Positions 42,680-52,241 are shown, numbered from the stretch's first letter. The stretch: DNA of 64,000 nt from M1-B18 sp048264125 (GCA_048264125.1 JBLXDM010000009.1:1-64000); one strand, 5' to 3'. The notes: a model not told the origin generated them from the letters alone. Numbers and translations are program-made.

Positions 42680-44707
42680 TTATTTATTAAATGCCTTTTC
42701 AACCAAGCCCTTTATTAGCTCCTCCTCGGGAATATAGGGCAAGGTGATATGGTCGGTGCCTTCATTGTCCTTGTTAAATTCTATACTGGTGGTTATGGAG
42801 TTTTCATTTCTCGCCCAGGCTCTTCTGGCAACTCCCCCCATGACGTCCCAGGGCATTGCGGATTTCAGGATTTCATCAACCCTTTCGCTGCCGTCCAGCA
42901 CCATGCCGAAGCCGCCATTTATGGATTTTCCAATGCCTACGCCACCGCCGTTGTGGAGGGCCACCAAGCTCATGCCCCTTGCTGCATTTCCTACAAAGCA
43001 CTGGGTAGCCATATCCGCCATGACATTGCTGCCGTCCTTAATATTGGAGGTTTCTCTGAAGGGAGAATCCGTCCCGCTGACATCGTGATGATCCCTTCCC
43101 AGCATAATTGGGCCAACCTCGCCTTTACGAACCATATCGTTAAACTTAAGGGCGATTTTTGTTCTCCCCATAGCATCCTGATATAGTATTCTGGCTTGAG
43201 TGCCTACCACCAGCTGATTCTTTTCTGCATCTCTAATCCATACGTAATTGTCTCTGTCCTGCCCCCTTCTGTTGGGATCAATACAGTCCATAGCAGCCTT
43301 GTCGGTCTTTATTAAATCCTCATGCCTGCCGCTTAGGCAGACCCATCGGAAGGGACCATAGCCATAGTCAAAGAGCTCCGGCCCCATAATATCCTCCACA
43401 TATGATGGAAAGATGAAGCCATCCTTTTCATCTATGCCGTTTTTAGAGATTTCCTGTACTCCTGCATCATAGACCGCCTTCATAAAGGCATTGCCATAGT
43501 CAAAGAAGTAGGTTCCCTGTGCAACTAAAGCTTTAATGCTTTCGAAGTGCCTCACAAGGGTTTCATTTACTTTTTCAACAAATAGACCCCTGTTTTCCTT
43601 CAGCATTTTAGTTCTTTCCTCAAAGCTTAAGCCCTGAGGACAATAGCCTCCCTCATAAACTGCGTGGCAGGAGGTTTGATCTGATAATAAATCTATCTTT
43701 ATTTTATTTTCTGCTGCATATTCCAGCAGCTCTACGATATTTCCATGATAAGCTATGGATATAGACTCTTTTCTAGCCATATAATCAGCCGCTGTTGCAA
43801 AGACCTCCTTTAAATCACTGGAAACCTTACCCACCCAGCCCTGCTGATGACGGGTTTCGATTCTGGACCGATCCACCTCTGCAATAATTCCTACGCCACC
43901 GGCAATTTCTATAGCCTTTGGCTGTGCTCCACTCATGCCCCCCAGTCCGGAGGATACGAATAGAATGCCCTTTAGATCCTCCTCACCCTTCAAGCCCAGC
44001 TTAAGTCGTCCTGCATTTAAAAGGGTATTAAAGGTTCCGTGGACAATTCCCTGAGGCCCGATATACATCCAGCCACCGGCTGTCATCTGTCCATAGTTGG
44101 CAACCCCCATCTGCTCTGCGATATCCCAATCCTTAGGATTGTCAAACATCCCCACCATCAAAGCATTGGTGATGATCACCCTTGGGGCCTCGGGCTTGGA
44201 TTTAAATAGGCCTAAGGGATGTCCGGATTCTATTACCAGGGTTTGTTGATTTGTCATGGCCTCCAAATACTTCTTAATCAGCCTGTATTGCATCCAATTC
44301 TGGCATACCTTGCCCGTCTCTCCATAGGTCACCAGCTCATAGGGGTATAGGGCAACATCAAAGTCCAGATTATTATCCATCATGACCTGAAAGGCCTTCC
44401 CCTCTATGCAATTTCCCTTATATTCCTCTATTGGCTTAGCCTTAAGATTTCCCTCTGGACTATACCTATAGCCATAAATTCTGCCATAGGCTAGCAGCTC
44501 CTCCATCAGTTCGGGAGCCACTACCTCGTGGTGCTGCTGCGGTATGTATCTTAGGGCATTTTTTAAGGCTACCTCTGTTTGGGATGGAGTAAGCTTAAAG
44601 CCTCTGTCGGGAGCCCTTCTAATGCCCTCTTTAAATTCAGGCATTTCAGGAAGCCCCATATCCAGCTTTATTGTCATGGCATTTGAAATATCAATATTAT
44701 TAATCAT
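42680..44707 (-). CDS. hutU: Urocanate hydratase
   Basis: A 675-residue NAD-containing enzyme that hydrates urocanate to 4-imidazolone-5-propionate. GLGGMSGAQPKAIEIAGG, YHGNIVELLEYA and DQTSCHAVYEGGYCP (the catalytic region) are the family marks. It is longer than the 550-residue enterobacterial form, as seen in clostridial homologues. No hutH (histidine ammonia-lyase) neighbours it; histidine must be deaminated by a gene elsewhere. Confidence 0.94.
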   Translation of the reverse strand: MINNIDISNAMTIKLDMGLPEMPEFKEGIRRAPDRGFKLTPSQTEVALKNALRYIPQQHHEVVAPELMEELLAYGRIYGYRYSPEGNLKAKPIEEYKGNCIEGKAFQVMMDNNLDFDVALYPYELVTYGETGKVCQNWMQYRLIKKYLEAMTNQQTLVIESGHPLGLFKSKPEAPRVIITNALMVGMFDNPKDWDIAEQMGVANYGQMTAGGWMYIGPQGIVHGTFNTLLNAGRLKLGLKGEEDLKGILFVSSGLGGMSGAQPKAIEIAGGVGIIAEVDRSRIETRHQQGWVGKVSSDLKEVFATAADYMARKESISIAYHGNIVELLEYAAENKIKIDLLSDQTSCHAVYEGGYCPQGLSFEERTKMLKENRGLFVEKVNETLVRHFESIKALVAQGTYFFDYGNAFMKAVYDAGVQEISKNGIDEKDGFIFPSYVEDIMGPELFDYGYGPFRWVCLSGRHEDLIKTDKAAMDCIDPNRRGQDRDNYVWIRDAEKNQLVVGTQARILYQDAMGRTKIALKFNDMVRKGEVGPIMLGRDHHDVSGTDSPFRETSNIKDGSNVMADMATQCFVGNAARGMSLVALHNGGGVGIGKSINGGFGMVLDGSERVDEILKSAMPWDVMGGVARRAWARNENSITTSIEFNKDNEGTDHITLPYIPEEELIKGLVEKAFNK

Positions 44708-44729
44708 GGTTTTCTCCCCTTCCTAGGCT

Positions 44730-46418
44730 TTAGAATAGACCTGTGATTACGCCTGCTTCATCTATATCTATCTTTTCTGCTGAAGGCACCTTTGGAAGGC
44801 CGGGCATTGTCATTATATCTCCGGTTAAGCAAACGATAAAGCCTGCCCCAGCCGATACTCGTAACTCTTTAACTGTTATTTTAAAGCCTGTAGGTGCTCC
44901 TAAAAGGCTTGCATTATCTGATAGTGAATATTGAGTTTTTGCCATGCAAATCGGCAGCTTATCTAAGCCCAGCTCCTCCAGCTTTGCAATTTCCCTCTTG
45001 GCCTTAGGTGTGAATATAACGCCATCACCGCCATAGATTTCAGTCACTATAGCATTTACCTTTTCTGGAATTGAAGCCTCTACCGAATATAATGGATGGT
45101 AGTTGGATTCCTCCCGCTCTATTAAATCCACCAGCACCTCTGCCATTTCTCTGCCGCCTTCGCCCCCCTTGGACCAAACCTCGTTCAGAGCAACGTCTAC
45201 GCCGGCAGCCTTGCATTTATCAATTAAAAGCTTTATTTCCGCCTCTGTATCGGCTACAAATCTATTCACCGCCACCATTGCCGGCAGGCCAAATTTCTTA
45301 ACATTCGCCACCTGCTTAGCAAGGTTGTCAAAGCCCTTATCTAAAGCCTCAAGATTTTCATTGCCTAATTCAGCCTTAGGTACCCCACCATGCATTTTTA
45401 ATGCCCTTATGGTGGCTACAACCACTACGGCAGCAGGCTTTAAATTACCATATCTGCATTTAATATTAAGGAATTTTTCTGCTCCGAGGTCGGCACCGAA
45501 GCCTGCCTCCGTCACAAGGTAATCCCCCAGCTTAAGCCCCAGCTTTGTGGCTGTGATGCTATTGCAGCCATGAGCTATATTGGCGAAGGGCCCCCCATGA
45601 ATAAAGGCAGGGGTATTTTCCAAGGTTTGCACCAAATTGGGCTTTATTGCCTCCTTCATTAGCAATGCCATTGCACCATCAACCTTTAAATCTGCTGCTG
45701 TAATCGGCTTGCCCTCAGTATTATAGGCAACGATCATTCTACCAAGTCTATTTTTCAAGTCCATCAGGTCACTGGCCAAGCAAAGGGCCGCCATTACCTC
45801 GGAGGCAACAGTGATCATAAAGCCGTCCTGGCGAGCATAGCCATTGGACTTGTCTCCAAGGCCTACAACAACCTCCCTCAGGGCACGGTCATTCATATCC
45901 AGCACACGCTTCCAAACGATTTGTCTTAAATCAATGCTCAAGGCATTACCCTGATGTATATGATTGTCTATGCTGGCAGATAAAAGATTATTAGCTGTTG
46001 TTATGGCATGCATATCCCCTGTGAAATGAAGGTTGATATCCTCCATTGGCACCACCTGAGCATAGCCTCCGCCGGCAGCTCCTCCCTTAACTCCAAAAAC
46101 AGGACCTAAGGAAGGCTCCCTTAGGGCAATTACAGCCCTTTTACCAATCTTGTTCAAGGCCTGACCTAAGCCCACCGTGGTTGTGGATTTTCCTTCTCCC
46201 GCCGGTGTTGGGGTTATGGCGGTTACCAATACAAGCTTTCCATCAGGCTTATCCTGCAGCCTGCCATAGGCCTCCGGTGTAATCTTAGCCTTATACTTAC
46301 CGTAAAGCTCCAGCTCATCCTCCAAAATACCCCACTCCTGAGCCAGCTCCGCAATTGGCCTCATTTTTGCCTGCTGGGCAATTTCAATATCACTTGGCAC
46401 CTTAATACTCATATTCAT
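44730..46418 (-). CDS. fhs: Formate-tetrahydrofolate ligase
   Basis: A 562-residue enzyme for ATP-dependent formyl-THF synthesis; in histidine fermenters it can run in reverse to yield ATP from formyl-THF. The P-loop TPTPAGEGKSTTTVGLGQ is near 65, followed by EPSLGPVFGVKGGAAGGGYAQV and FTGDMHAI. Length fits the family. ATG 46418 follows AAGGAAGG; ATG 46412, two codons later, is also possible. The upstream frame enters an inverted-repeat element. Heading the histidine operon suggests co-regulation of one-carbon flow. Confidence 0.95.
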   Translation of the reverse strand: MNMSIKVPSDIEIAQQAKMRPIAELAQEWGILEDELELYGKYKAKITPEAYGRLQDKPDGKLVLVTAITPTPAGEGKSTTTVGLGQALNKIGKRAVIALREPSLGPVFGVKGGAAGGGYAQVVPMEDINLHFTGDMHAITTANNLLSASIDNHIHQGNALSIDLRQIVWKRVLDMNDRALREVVVGLGDKSNGYARQDGFMITVASEVMAALCLASDLMDLKNRLGRMIVAYNTEGKPITAADLKVDGAMALLMKEAIKPNLVQTLENTPAFIHGGPFANIAHGCNSITATKLGLKLGDYLVTEAGFGADLGAEKFLNIKCRYGNLKPAAVVVVATIRALKMHGGVPKAELGNENLEALDKGFDNLAKQVANVKKFGLPAMVAVNRFVADTEAEIKLLIDKCKAAGVDVALNEVWSKGGEGGREMAEVLVDLIEREESNYHPLYSVEASIPEKVNAIVTEIYGGDGVIFTPKAKREIAKLEELGLDKLPICMAKTQYSLSDNASLLGAPTGFKITVKELRVSAGAGFIVCLTGDIMTMPGLPKVPSAEKIDIDEAGVITGLF

Positions 46419-46442
46419 CCTTCCCTTCCTTAATAATTTTAT

Positions 46443-46630
46443 TTGAGAAAATTTCATATTACCATGGAAATGCATATCGTTACTAGTTTATACAAAGTTA
46501 AAAGTTTATCGCGCATTGCCTAGGGCTAATAACATTTTAAAATTCAATAAATTAGCCCGTGGGGCACTAAGCAGGAAACTTTTAACTTTGTATAAACATA
46601 CCGCACATATTTATTATGAAATTTCCTAAT
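46443..46630. repeat. ~190-bp inverted-repeat element, copy 1
   Basis: Arms TTTATACAAAGTTAAAAGTT and AACTTTTAACTTTGTATAAA are inverted; an inner pair TAGGGCTAAT/ATTAGCCCG and outer ends around GAAATTTCATA are also inverted. Sequence is about 80 percent like copy 2. It lies between fhs and the HD-GYP gene, close enough to shape the fhs leader. MITE-like; no coding. Confidence 0.85.
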
Positions 46631-46758
46631 TTAAATAGAATTTACACACATAATTTTTCATAATATTCCTATTTTACTCTACATTTCAAATTATATAATT
46701 TTACCGTCAACATATCGTCTACTTTTTGAATTTTTTTAAGTCTTTACTTAAAATAATT

Positions 46759-46786
46759 GAAAAAAAACCTAAGGTCCTCCTTAGAT
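46759..46786 (-). terminator. Terminator after the HD-GYP gene
   Basis: CTAAGG and CCTTAG close a 4-base loop on the minus strand, followed by GTTTTTTTT. Confidence 0.85.
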
Positions 46787-46789
46787 TTT

Positions 46790-47851
46790 TTATAGCGCAT
46801 GCGATATCCCTATATTTAATTGCTTTGATAAATCCATGCTGACGGACTGCTGAAGCTGTTGTCCCTGTTTATCATATATTATAGCTATAAGAGGTCTTGT
46901 TGGCCATTGACGATTTTCCTTTATAACCTCGGCAATTTCTCCCGTCTCCAGCTTAACAAAGGTTCCCTCTGGATAAATGGCCAGCTGGTTTATAAAAAGC
47001 TTTACTAAGGCATAGTCAAATTGATGATTGCCCATGGAAATTAGATACTCTATTGCCTGATGAATAGGGATTTTATTTTTATACGCCCTGTCGGAGGTCA
47101 ATGCATCATACACATCACAAATTGCAACAATTCTTGCAAATTCATGTATCTCCTTGCCTTTTTTTCCTAAAGGATAGCCCTTACCATCGTATCTTTCGTG
47201 ATGATCCCTGACAATAAGCGCAACCTCTTTATTCATATCCGGAATACCCATAATCATTTCATGTCCATCCAGAACATGCTGCTTTATTACCTGATACTCC
47301 TTGTCGTCCAACCTTGTTGGCTTATTGAGTATTTCATCCGGAGTAACAAGCTTGCCTATATCATGCAGCAGTGCTCCAATCCCCAGTGATTCCAGCTTTG
47401 GGCTGTCATGCCCTGATGCAATCCCCAGTATCAAGGCATATAAGCACACGTTTAAGCTATGTTCGAAGGTATAGCTGTCTACAGTTCTTATATCCGTCAA
47501 GTATAGTATGGTGTCTTTATTGTTAAGAAGGCGGTCTATGATCTGACCCACCAGCAGCTTAATTTCATCTGCATTAACCTCCTTGGCCAACCTAATATTC
47601 TCTATGACCTCCCCAGAAACCGCCTTAGCCTTGTTTTTTATCTCGTCAGTTATGGCCTCTATGAATTCCGGTGGATGTTGATTTTTATCCCATTCAACAA
47701 AAACCTCGTTAATGCCAAAGTTTAACAGCTTATAAACATAGCTCTCCCTTAGAAAAATACCCTTATCTATCAATAGCTTCCCTTCCATGGTGTATACGGG
47801 CTTAGCTAGCTTCATACCATATTTAACTGAGGTTAATTGTATTTTTATCAT
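46790..47851 (-). CDS. HD-GYP domain c-di-GMP phosphodiesterase
   Basis: A 353-residue protein. The N-terminal ~100 residues are unrecognised; then HSLNVCLYALILG, LLHDIGK (HD at 163-164) and HHERYDGKGYP (217-227) mark an HD-GYP domain that hydrolyses cyclic di-GMP. No membrane segment or receiver domain is visible, so it is cytoplasmic. ATG 47851 has GGAGGATTTTCA before it. It stands alone with its own terminator. Confidence 0.88.
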   Translation of the reverse strand: MIKIQLTSVKYGMKLAKPVYTMEGKLLIDKGIFLRESYVYKLLNFGINEVFVEWDKNQHPPEFIEAITDEIKNKAKAVSGEVIENIRLAKEVNADEIKLLVGQIIDRLLNNKDTILYLTDIRTVDSYTFEHSLNVCLYALILGIASGHDSPKLESLGIGALLHDIGKLVTPDEILNKPTRLDDKEYQVIKQHVLDGHEMIMGIPDMNKEVALIVRDHHERYDGKGYPLGKKGKEIHEFARIVAICDVYDALTSDRAYKNKIPIHQAIEYLISMGNHQFDYALVKLFINQLAIYPEGTFVKLETGEIAEVIKENRQWPTRPLIAIIYDKQGQQLQQSVSMDLSKQLNIGISHAL

Positions 47852-47969
47852 TGAAAATCCTCCGATGTCGGCTAAGGTAAAATGGTGGTACAATTTACAT
47901 AATTCAACATTAATTCCAAAATTCCTGTATAATTATCAGTTAAAATATTATTTTTTTGTAAATTAGAAG

Positions 47970-48006
47970 TAAAAAAAAGTAAAACCCTCATATATGAAGG
48001 CTTTAC
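47970..48006 (-). terminator. Terminator after whiA
   Basis: GTAAAGCCTTCAT pairs with ATGAGGGTTTTAC on the minus strand and is followed by TTTTTTTTAC. The stem begins inside the last codons of whiA. Confidence 0.8.
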
Positions 48007-48953
48007 ATTTTATTTCTTAGCTTTTCAGCGTATTCTTCTATTTTTCTTAAACGATGGTTTACCCCCGACTTGCCTATAGGTGGATTTAGCATCTGCCCCA
48101 GCTCCTTAAGGTTTGCATCCTGATAGTTTATTCTAACCTCAGCAATTTCTCGTAGATTCTCTGGAAGCTTACTGAGGCCCACTGTTTTCTTGATAAACTC
48201 TATGTTTTCGATCTGTCGCATGGAGGCAATTACGGTTTTACTCAAATTTGCCGTCTCACAATTTACAATTCTATTGATATCATTTCGCATCTGCTTGATG
48301 ATTCTAACATTCTCCAGGTCCAGCAAAGCATTATGGGCACCGATAATATTTAAAAGGTCCACCACCTGATCTCCCTCCTTGATGTAGACCACATAGCTGC
48401 CCTTCCTTTGAATAATCTTGGCATTTAATTCAAATTCGTTAATAAGGCTTTGGAGAACCTCGCTATGCTCTAAACTGTTAGTTACAAATTCCAGATGGTA
48501 GGTTTTTTCAGGGTCACTTACAGAGCCACCGCCTAAAAATGCCCCCCTCAAAAATGCCCTCTTGCAGCAGCGATTTTCAATTATACTCTCAGGAATATCA
48601 TAGGTAATATCGAAGGAATCCTGCTCCTCCCTTAAAATACCCACTCGCTTTAAAATTTCGCCGCTTCCTGCCTGATATGTTATTACGATCATGTAATGAT
48701 TGTTCTTTTTCAATCTTGGATTTCTTCTGACCATTACCCCCGTATGAATACCAAATATATCCTTTATGAGCTTAAAGGCCTTTCTTGCAATGGCAGGGTT
48801 TTCCGTAACTATATTTAAATTTAATTTTTTTGCACCCACAAGCTGGAGGGTTCCGCTCATCCTCACAAGTGCTGCCAGCTCTGCCAGCTGACAGCATACA
48901 TCATCGGAATATATCCTTGCCAGCTCACCTTTTGTTATTGAAGAAAATGACAT
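48003..48953 (-). CDS. whiA: DNA-binding protein WhiA
   Basis: A 316-residue protein related to sporulation regulator WhiA. The N-terminus SFSSITKGELARI, the LAGLIDADG-like segment FLRGAFLGGGSVSDPEKTYHLE (~130) and the C-terminal helix-turn-helix (LNPPIGKSGVNHRLRKIEE) define it. In Firmicutes it affects cell division and chromosome segregation. ATG 48953 with AAGGGTGAT is the start. It usually follows rapZ-yvcK; here those lie 4 kb away with other genes between. Confidence 0.92.
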   Translation of the reverse strand: MSFSSITKGELARIYSDDVCCQLAELAALVRMSGTLQLVGAKKLNLNIVTENPAIARKAFKLIKDIFGIHTGVMVRRNPRLKKNNHYMIVITYQAGSGEILKRVGILREEQDSFDITYDIPESIIENRCCKRAFLRGAFLGGGSVSDPEKTYHLEFVTNSLEHSEVLQSLINEFELNAKIIQRKGSYVVYIKEGDQVVDLLNIIGAHNALLDLENVRIIKQMRNDINRIVNCETANLSKTVIASMRQIENIEFIKKTVGLSKLPENLREIAEVRINYQDANLKELGQMLNPPIGKSGVNHRLRKIEEYAEKLRNKM

Positions 48954-49107
48954 CTGAATCACCCTTACATTAAGAATATATGCTTTATTATGCTTATTTT
49001 TTAAAAAACTACCCGGAAGTTCATTATGGTTGAAATTTACTAACATAAAGAAACTGATTCTGCACAAAATATTGATGTAGTGAATCAACTTAAATGGAGG
49101 TGTTTTT

Positions 49108-49269
49108 ATGAGTCAACATCAAAGAATGGAAGTAATGTGCCATGTGAAGAACTGTCAGTTTAACGAAAAACAATACTGTGTTGCACCTAAGCTCGAGGTA
49201 AATGCTATGCATGGCGAAAGTGCCACAACTTCTAAAGAAGCGCTATGTACAACCTTTATGCCTCATTAG
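49108..49269 (+). CDS. DUF1540 cysteine protein (53 aa)
   Basis: A small plus-strand gene with a strong TGGAGGTG ribosome binding site 6 bases before ATG 49108. Cysteines C11, C16, C24 and C47 sit in the DUF1540 pattern CHVKNCQFNEKQYC and CTTF. The family may bind a metal and is common in sporulating clostridia; function unknown. A hairpin terminator follows it. Confidence 0.85.
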   Translation: MSQHQRMEVMCHVKNCQFNEKQYCVAPKLEVNAMHGESATTSKEALCTTFMPH

Positions 49270-49285
49270 GCTCCTCTCCACTGCA

Positions 49286-49316
49286 AGAGACCTCACTTAC
49301 CCGGTGAGGTCTTTTC
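49286..49316 (+). terminator. Bidirectional terminator between DUF1540 and NUDIX genes
   Basis: GACCTCAC and GTGAGGTC pair around an 7-base loop; TTTTCG follows on the plus strand. The stem overlaps the last codons of the NUDIX gene, which ends on the other strand. Confidence 0.75.
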
Positions 49317-49727
49317 GTATTCCATTATTGCCTTTTTTATTATTTCCTTTTCATCCGTGTACTTTGCCAGGTCCACTGCCCTATTTATATGAATGAATTT
49401 GGCATCAATAAAGCCCTCCTCCTTCAGGGGAATACAGTGGATTGTCCTTGATTGCATCAGAAACCAATGTACAGTCTTATATATTTTTTCATTATCCTCC
49501 CAGCTATTTTTATAGGTATAATGAATTTTTCCCAGATATTTTATTATTTCAACCCTAACTGCGGCTTCCTCATAAACCTCTCTGATGGCGGTCTCCTCAA
49601 ACGCTTCATCCAGCTCCACCTTGCCCTTAGGCAGAACCCAATCACCATTATACTTCTTAAGCATTAGTATTGCATTTCCAAATATGACTACACCACCAGC
49701 ACTGATTTCCTCCCGCACATTTTTCAC
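49293..49727 (-). CDS. NUDIX hydrolase
   Basis: A 144-residue NUDIX protein that hydrolyses nucleoside diphosphates linked to another group; the substrate is unknown. SAGGVVI and LPKGKVELDEAF lead into the NUDIX box with REVYEEAAV, which has all catalytic Glu residues but Ala instead of the last conserved Gly. The GTG start at 49727 is supported by AAAGGA about 7 bases upstream. It converges on the DUF1540 gene and stands alone. Confidence 0.82.
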   Translation of the reverse strand: MKNVREEISAGGVVIFGNAILMLKKYNGDWVLPKGKVELDEAFEETAIREVYEEAAVRVEIIKYLGKIHYTYKNSWEDNEKIYKTVHWFLMQSRTIHCIPLKEEGFIDAKFIHINRAVDLAKYTDEKEIIKKAIMEYEKTSPGK

Positions 49728-49800
49728 TCCCCTGTCCTTTCTTACTTGCCTGCTATTATTATATAGCTTAGTGCTTTGTTTATCTTAAAAAACATATATT

Positions 49801-49989
49801 TGAGGAAATTATACATTACCATAGAAGATCATATATATTTAGTTTATACAAAGTTAAAAGTTTATCGCGCATTGCTTAGGGCTAATAACACTTAAAAATT
49901 AATTATACAAATTAGCCCGTGGGGCACTAAGCAGGAAACTTTTGACTTTGTATAAACCTACTGCTTATCTCTATTATGTAGTTTCCTCA
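49801..49989. repeat. ~190-bp inverted-repeat element, copy 2
   Basis: Opens TGAGGAAATTATAC and closes GTTTCCTCA. Inner arms are TTTATACAAAGTTAAAAG and CTTTTGACTTTGTATAAA, and TTAGGGCTAAT versus ATTAGCCCG. The same ATTAGCCCGTGGGGCACT is identical to copy 1. It lies between the NUDIX and tnaA genes. Confidence 0.85.
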
Positions 49990-50134
49990 TCTAAACAAGG
50001 CATTTTAATAATTTCGATTTAAGCTGAAGCATCCTATATATTTATAAATTACCATATTAGAGGGGCCAATGCAATAATTAGTAGCTAAAGCCACTATTAC
50101 AAAATACATTAGTTCTAGTCTTCGCGTGTAGACT

Positions 50135-50168
50135 AATAAGGACCGATAATTTAATATCGGTCCTTATT
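50135..50168 (-). terminator. Terminator after tnaA
   Basis: AATAAGGACCGAT and ATCGGTCCTTATT are perfect 13-bp inverted copies with an 8-base loop. The stem itself ends in T-rich sequence on both strands, so it may work both ways. Confidence 0.85.
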
Positions 50169-50172
50169 CCTA

Positions 50173-51555
50173 TTATTTTACCGGCTTTAGCTTTGCCGTA
50201 AAGTGTCTTAATACCTTTGGCTCATAGGTGAATTCAAAGCCCTTTAGGGTCTCTCTTCTCTTCCATATTTCGATTAATGCATCCGCCACAACATCCATAT
50301 GCCTATCGGTATAAACCCTTCTTGGGATAGTTAGTCTTAACAGCTCCATTGGCGACTCAAGGGTTTCTCCAGTTTCGGGATCACGGCCCAGTAGGAAGGA
50401 GCCAATTTCAACCGCCCTTACACCAGCCTCCTTATATAGCTCTACGCAAACCGCCTGTGCAGGGAACTGATGATATGGGATTTGCGGACAGAATTTTTTA
50501 CAATCCACGAATACAGCATGACCACCAACTGGTCTTTGGATTGGAATGCCTGCATCGATTAATCTTTGTCCCAAATACTCAATTTGACCAATTCTGCTTT
50601 CTAGGTAGTCCTCTTCAACAACCTCTCTAATACCTCTAGCTAGCGCCTCCATGTCACGTCCGGATAAACCACCATAGGTAGGGAAGCCTTCGATAGGTAC
50701 TACCATAGAACGCACCATTGTGTAAAGCTCTTCATCCTCCTTAATAGCGATCATACCACCCATGTTCACAAGACCATCCTTTTTTGCACTCATGGTTAAG
50801 CCTTCACCATAGCTGAACATTTCCTTGATAATTTCTGTAATCGATTTATTTTCGTAGCCTGCTTCTCTTCTCTTGATGAAATAAGCATTCTCTGCATATC
50901 TTGCAGCATCAAATAGCATTTTCACTCCATACTTATCAGCTATCTTCTTTACACCCTTAATATTTTCCATAGAAACCGGCTGGCCTCCCGCACTATTACA
51001 AGTAACAGTAACAAGAATAAAGGCACAATTTTCTGCCCCCTTTTCTTGAATAAAGCCCTCCAGCTTTTCAAGGTCAAAGTTACCCTTAAACGGATGCTCC
51101 GTTTCTGTATCAAAGGCATCTTCTATTATCAGGTTAATTGCTCTGCCGCCCTTTAGCTCTATATGGGCCATAGTCGTATCAAAGTGCATATTACCCAAAA
51201 CATATTGGCCCTTTTCCTTAATAATCAATGGAAATAATACGTTTTCTGCCCCTCTGCCTTGGTGTGTGGGAACAAAGTATTTATAGCCAATAATATCGTG
51301 AACCGTATTTTCTAAATTATAAAAGTTTCTACTTCCGGCATAGGATTCATCCCCCAACATAATACCAGCCCATTGATTATCACTCATGGCTCCGGTACCA
51401 CTGTCAGTTAATAGGTCAATATAAACGTCTTCTCCCCTTAGTGCAAATTGGTTAAAGCCTACCTCTGCTATTTTCTTCTCTCTTTCTTCACGAGAAATCA
51501 ATTTTATTGGCTCAACCATTTTAATTTTGTATGGTTCTGCTTTTCTTGAATACAT
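50173..51555 (-). CDS. tnaA: Tryptophanase
   Basis: A 460-residue PLP enzyme splitting L-tryptophan to indole, pyruvate and ammonia. The TnaA/tyrosine phenol-lyase fold is clear: YIDLLTDSGTGAMS, PTHQGRGAEN, MSAKKDG with the PLP lysine (K259), FPAQAVCVELYKEAG. The C-terminal RAVEIGSFLLGRDP matches tryptophanase rather than tyrosine phenol-lyase (which has Arg and Met near there). ATG 51555 has AGGAGG upstream. A TnaC-type leader peptide was not recognised. Confidence 0.9.
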   Translation of the reverse strand: MYSRKAEPYKIKMVEPIKLISREEREKKIAEVGFNQFALRGEDVYIDLLTDSGTGAMSDNQWAGIMLGDESYAGSRNFYNLENTVHDIIGYKYFVPTHQGRGAENVLFPLIIKEKGQYVLGNMHFDTTMAHIELKGGRAINLIIEDAFDTETEHPFKGNFDLEKLEGFIQEKGAENCAFILVTVTCNSAGGQPVSMENIKGVKKIADKYGVKMLFDAARYAENAYFIKRREAGYENKSITEIIKEMFSYGEGLTMSAKKDGLVNMGGMIAIKEDEELYTMVRSMVVPIEGFPTYGGLSGRDMEALARGIREVVEEDYLESRIGQIEYLGQRLIDAGIPIQRPVGGHAVFVDCKKFCPQIPYHQFPAQAVCVELYKEAGVRAVEIGSFLLGRDPETGETLESPMELLRLTIPRRVYTDRHMDVVADALIEIWKRRETLKGFEFTYEPKVLRHFTAKLKPVK

Positions 51556-51696
51556 TTTTGTTCCTCCTAATAATTATATTTGATTATAGACGCTTATTAT
51601 ACCTGAAGCAAATAGCCTATAAGTTAGTATTGCATTACTAGAAAATTTTATTGCTTCAACTTTTTTCACATGCGCATCTCCATGATTTCAATAAAG

Positions 51697-51718
51697 CAAA
51701 AGCCTCTTAAGGCTCTTA
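51697..51718 (-). terminator. Terminator after the CotF-like gene
   Basis: AAGAGCC and GGCTTTT pair (one G-T) around TTAAGA on the minus strand; the arm ends in T residues. Confidence 0.6.
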
Positions 51719-51752
51719 TACCTTAAAAGACTTTTATATGTAGCCTTGCTTT

Positions 51753-52241
51753 TTATTGAGGTGTATACATACCCTGAGCGATCATATAGGTGGAAATATC
51801 CTCACCGTGCTGCTGCTCCTCTTTTTGGATATGATTCAACATCTGTCTGAGATTTGTATCTATGCATTCAAAAATAGTAGTATTGTAGCCTGAGGAAACA
51901 TACTTTTCAGTGCTTAATAAATCCTCGCATAAATAAGCATCTTCCTGATTAAAGCCTCCGGAATTGTTGGTATTTTGGCTCCCAGGGCTTTGCTGACCTT
52001 GACTTTGCTGTTTTTGTTGATTTTGCTGTTGGTTATTAGTGTTGGGCAGCTGCCCCTGCAATACCTGATTTAAGCTATTTAAATGCTCCTGCTCCTGTGC
52101 TGCATGAGCCTGAAACATTTGCTTAAGCTGTGGGTCCTGAGCCATGTTTGCATAATCATTGTACTTTTTAATACAGAGCTCCTCATGGGATTTCTGATCC
52201 TCCAGAAGCATCCTTTCCTTTTGTGTTAAAGTAATATTCAT
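51753..52241 (-). CDS. CotF-type spore coat protein
   Basis: A 162-residue protein of the CotF/ferritin-like coat family: NITLTQKERMLLEDQKSHEEL and EKYVSSGYNTTIFECIDTNLRQ are typical. A glutamine/asparagine/glycine-rich stretch separates the two helical halves. It would form part of the spore coat. ATG 52241 has GGAGGTGTG upstream; the longer frame begins six codons earlier without support. Confidence 0.85.
   Translation of the reverse strand: MNITLTQKERMLLEDQKSHEELCIKKYNDYANMAQDPQLKQMFQAHAAQEQEHLNSLNQVLQGQLPNTNNQQQNQQKQQSQGQQSPGSQNTNNSGGFNQEDAYLCEDLLSTEKYVSSGYNTTIFECIDTNLRQMLNHIQKEEQQHGEDISTYMIAQGMYTPQ

Noticed and set aside
50173..51555. Tyrosine phenol-lyase as identity of the PLP lyase
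   Set aside because: The region RAVEIGSFLLG lacks the Arg and Met typical of tyrosine phenol-lyase and matches tryptophanase.
51556..51696. TnaC-like leader peptide before tnaA
   Set aside because: No short frame with a tryptophan codon and ribosome binding site was found in this stretch.
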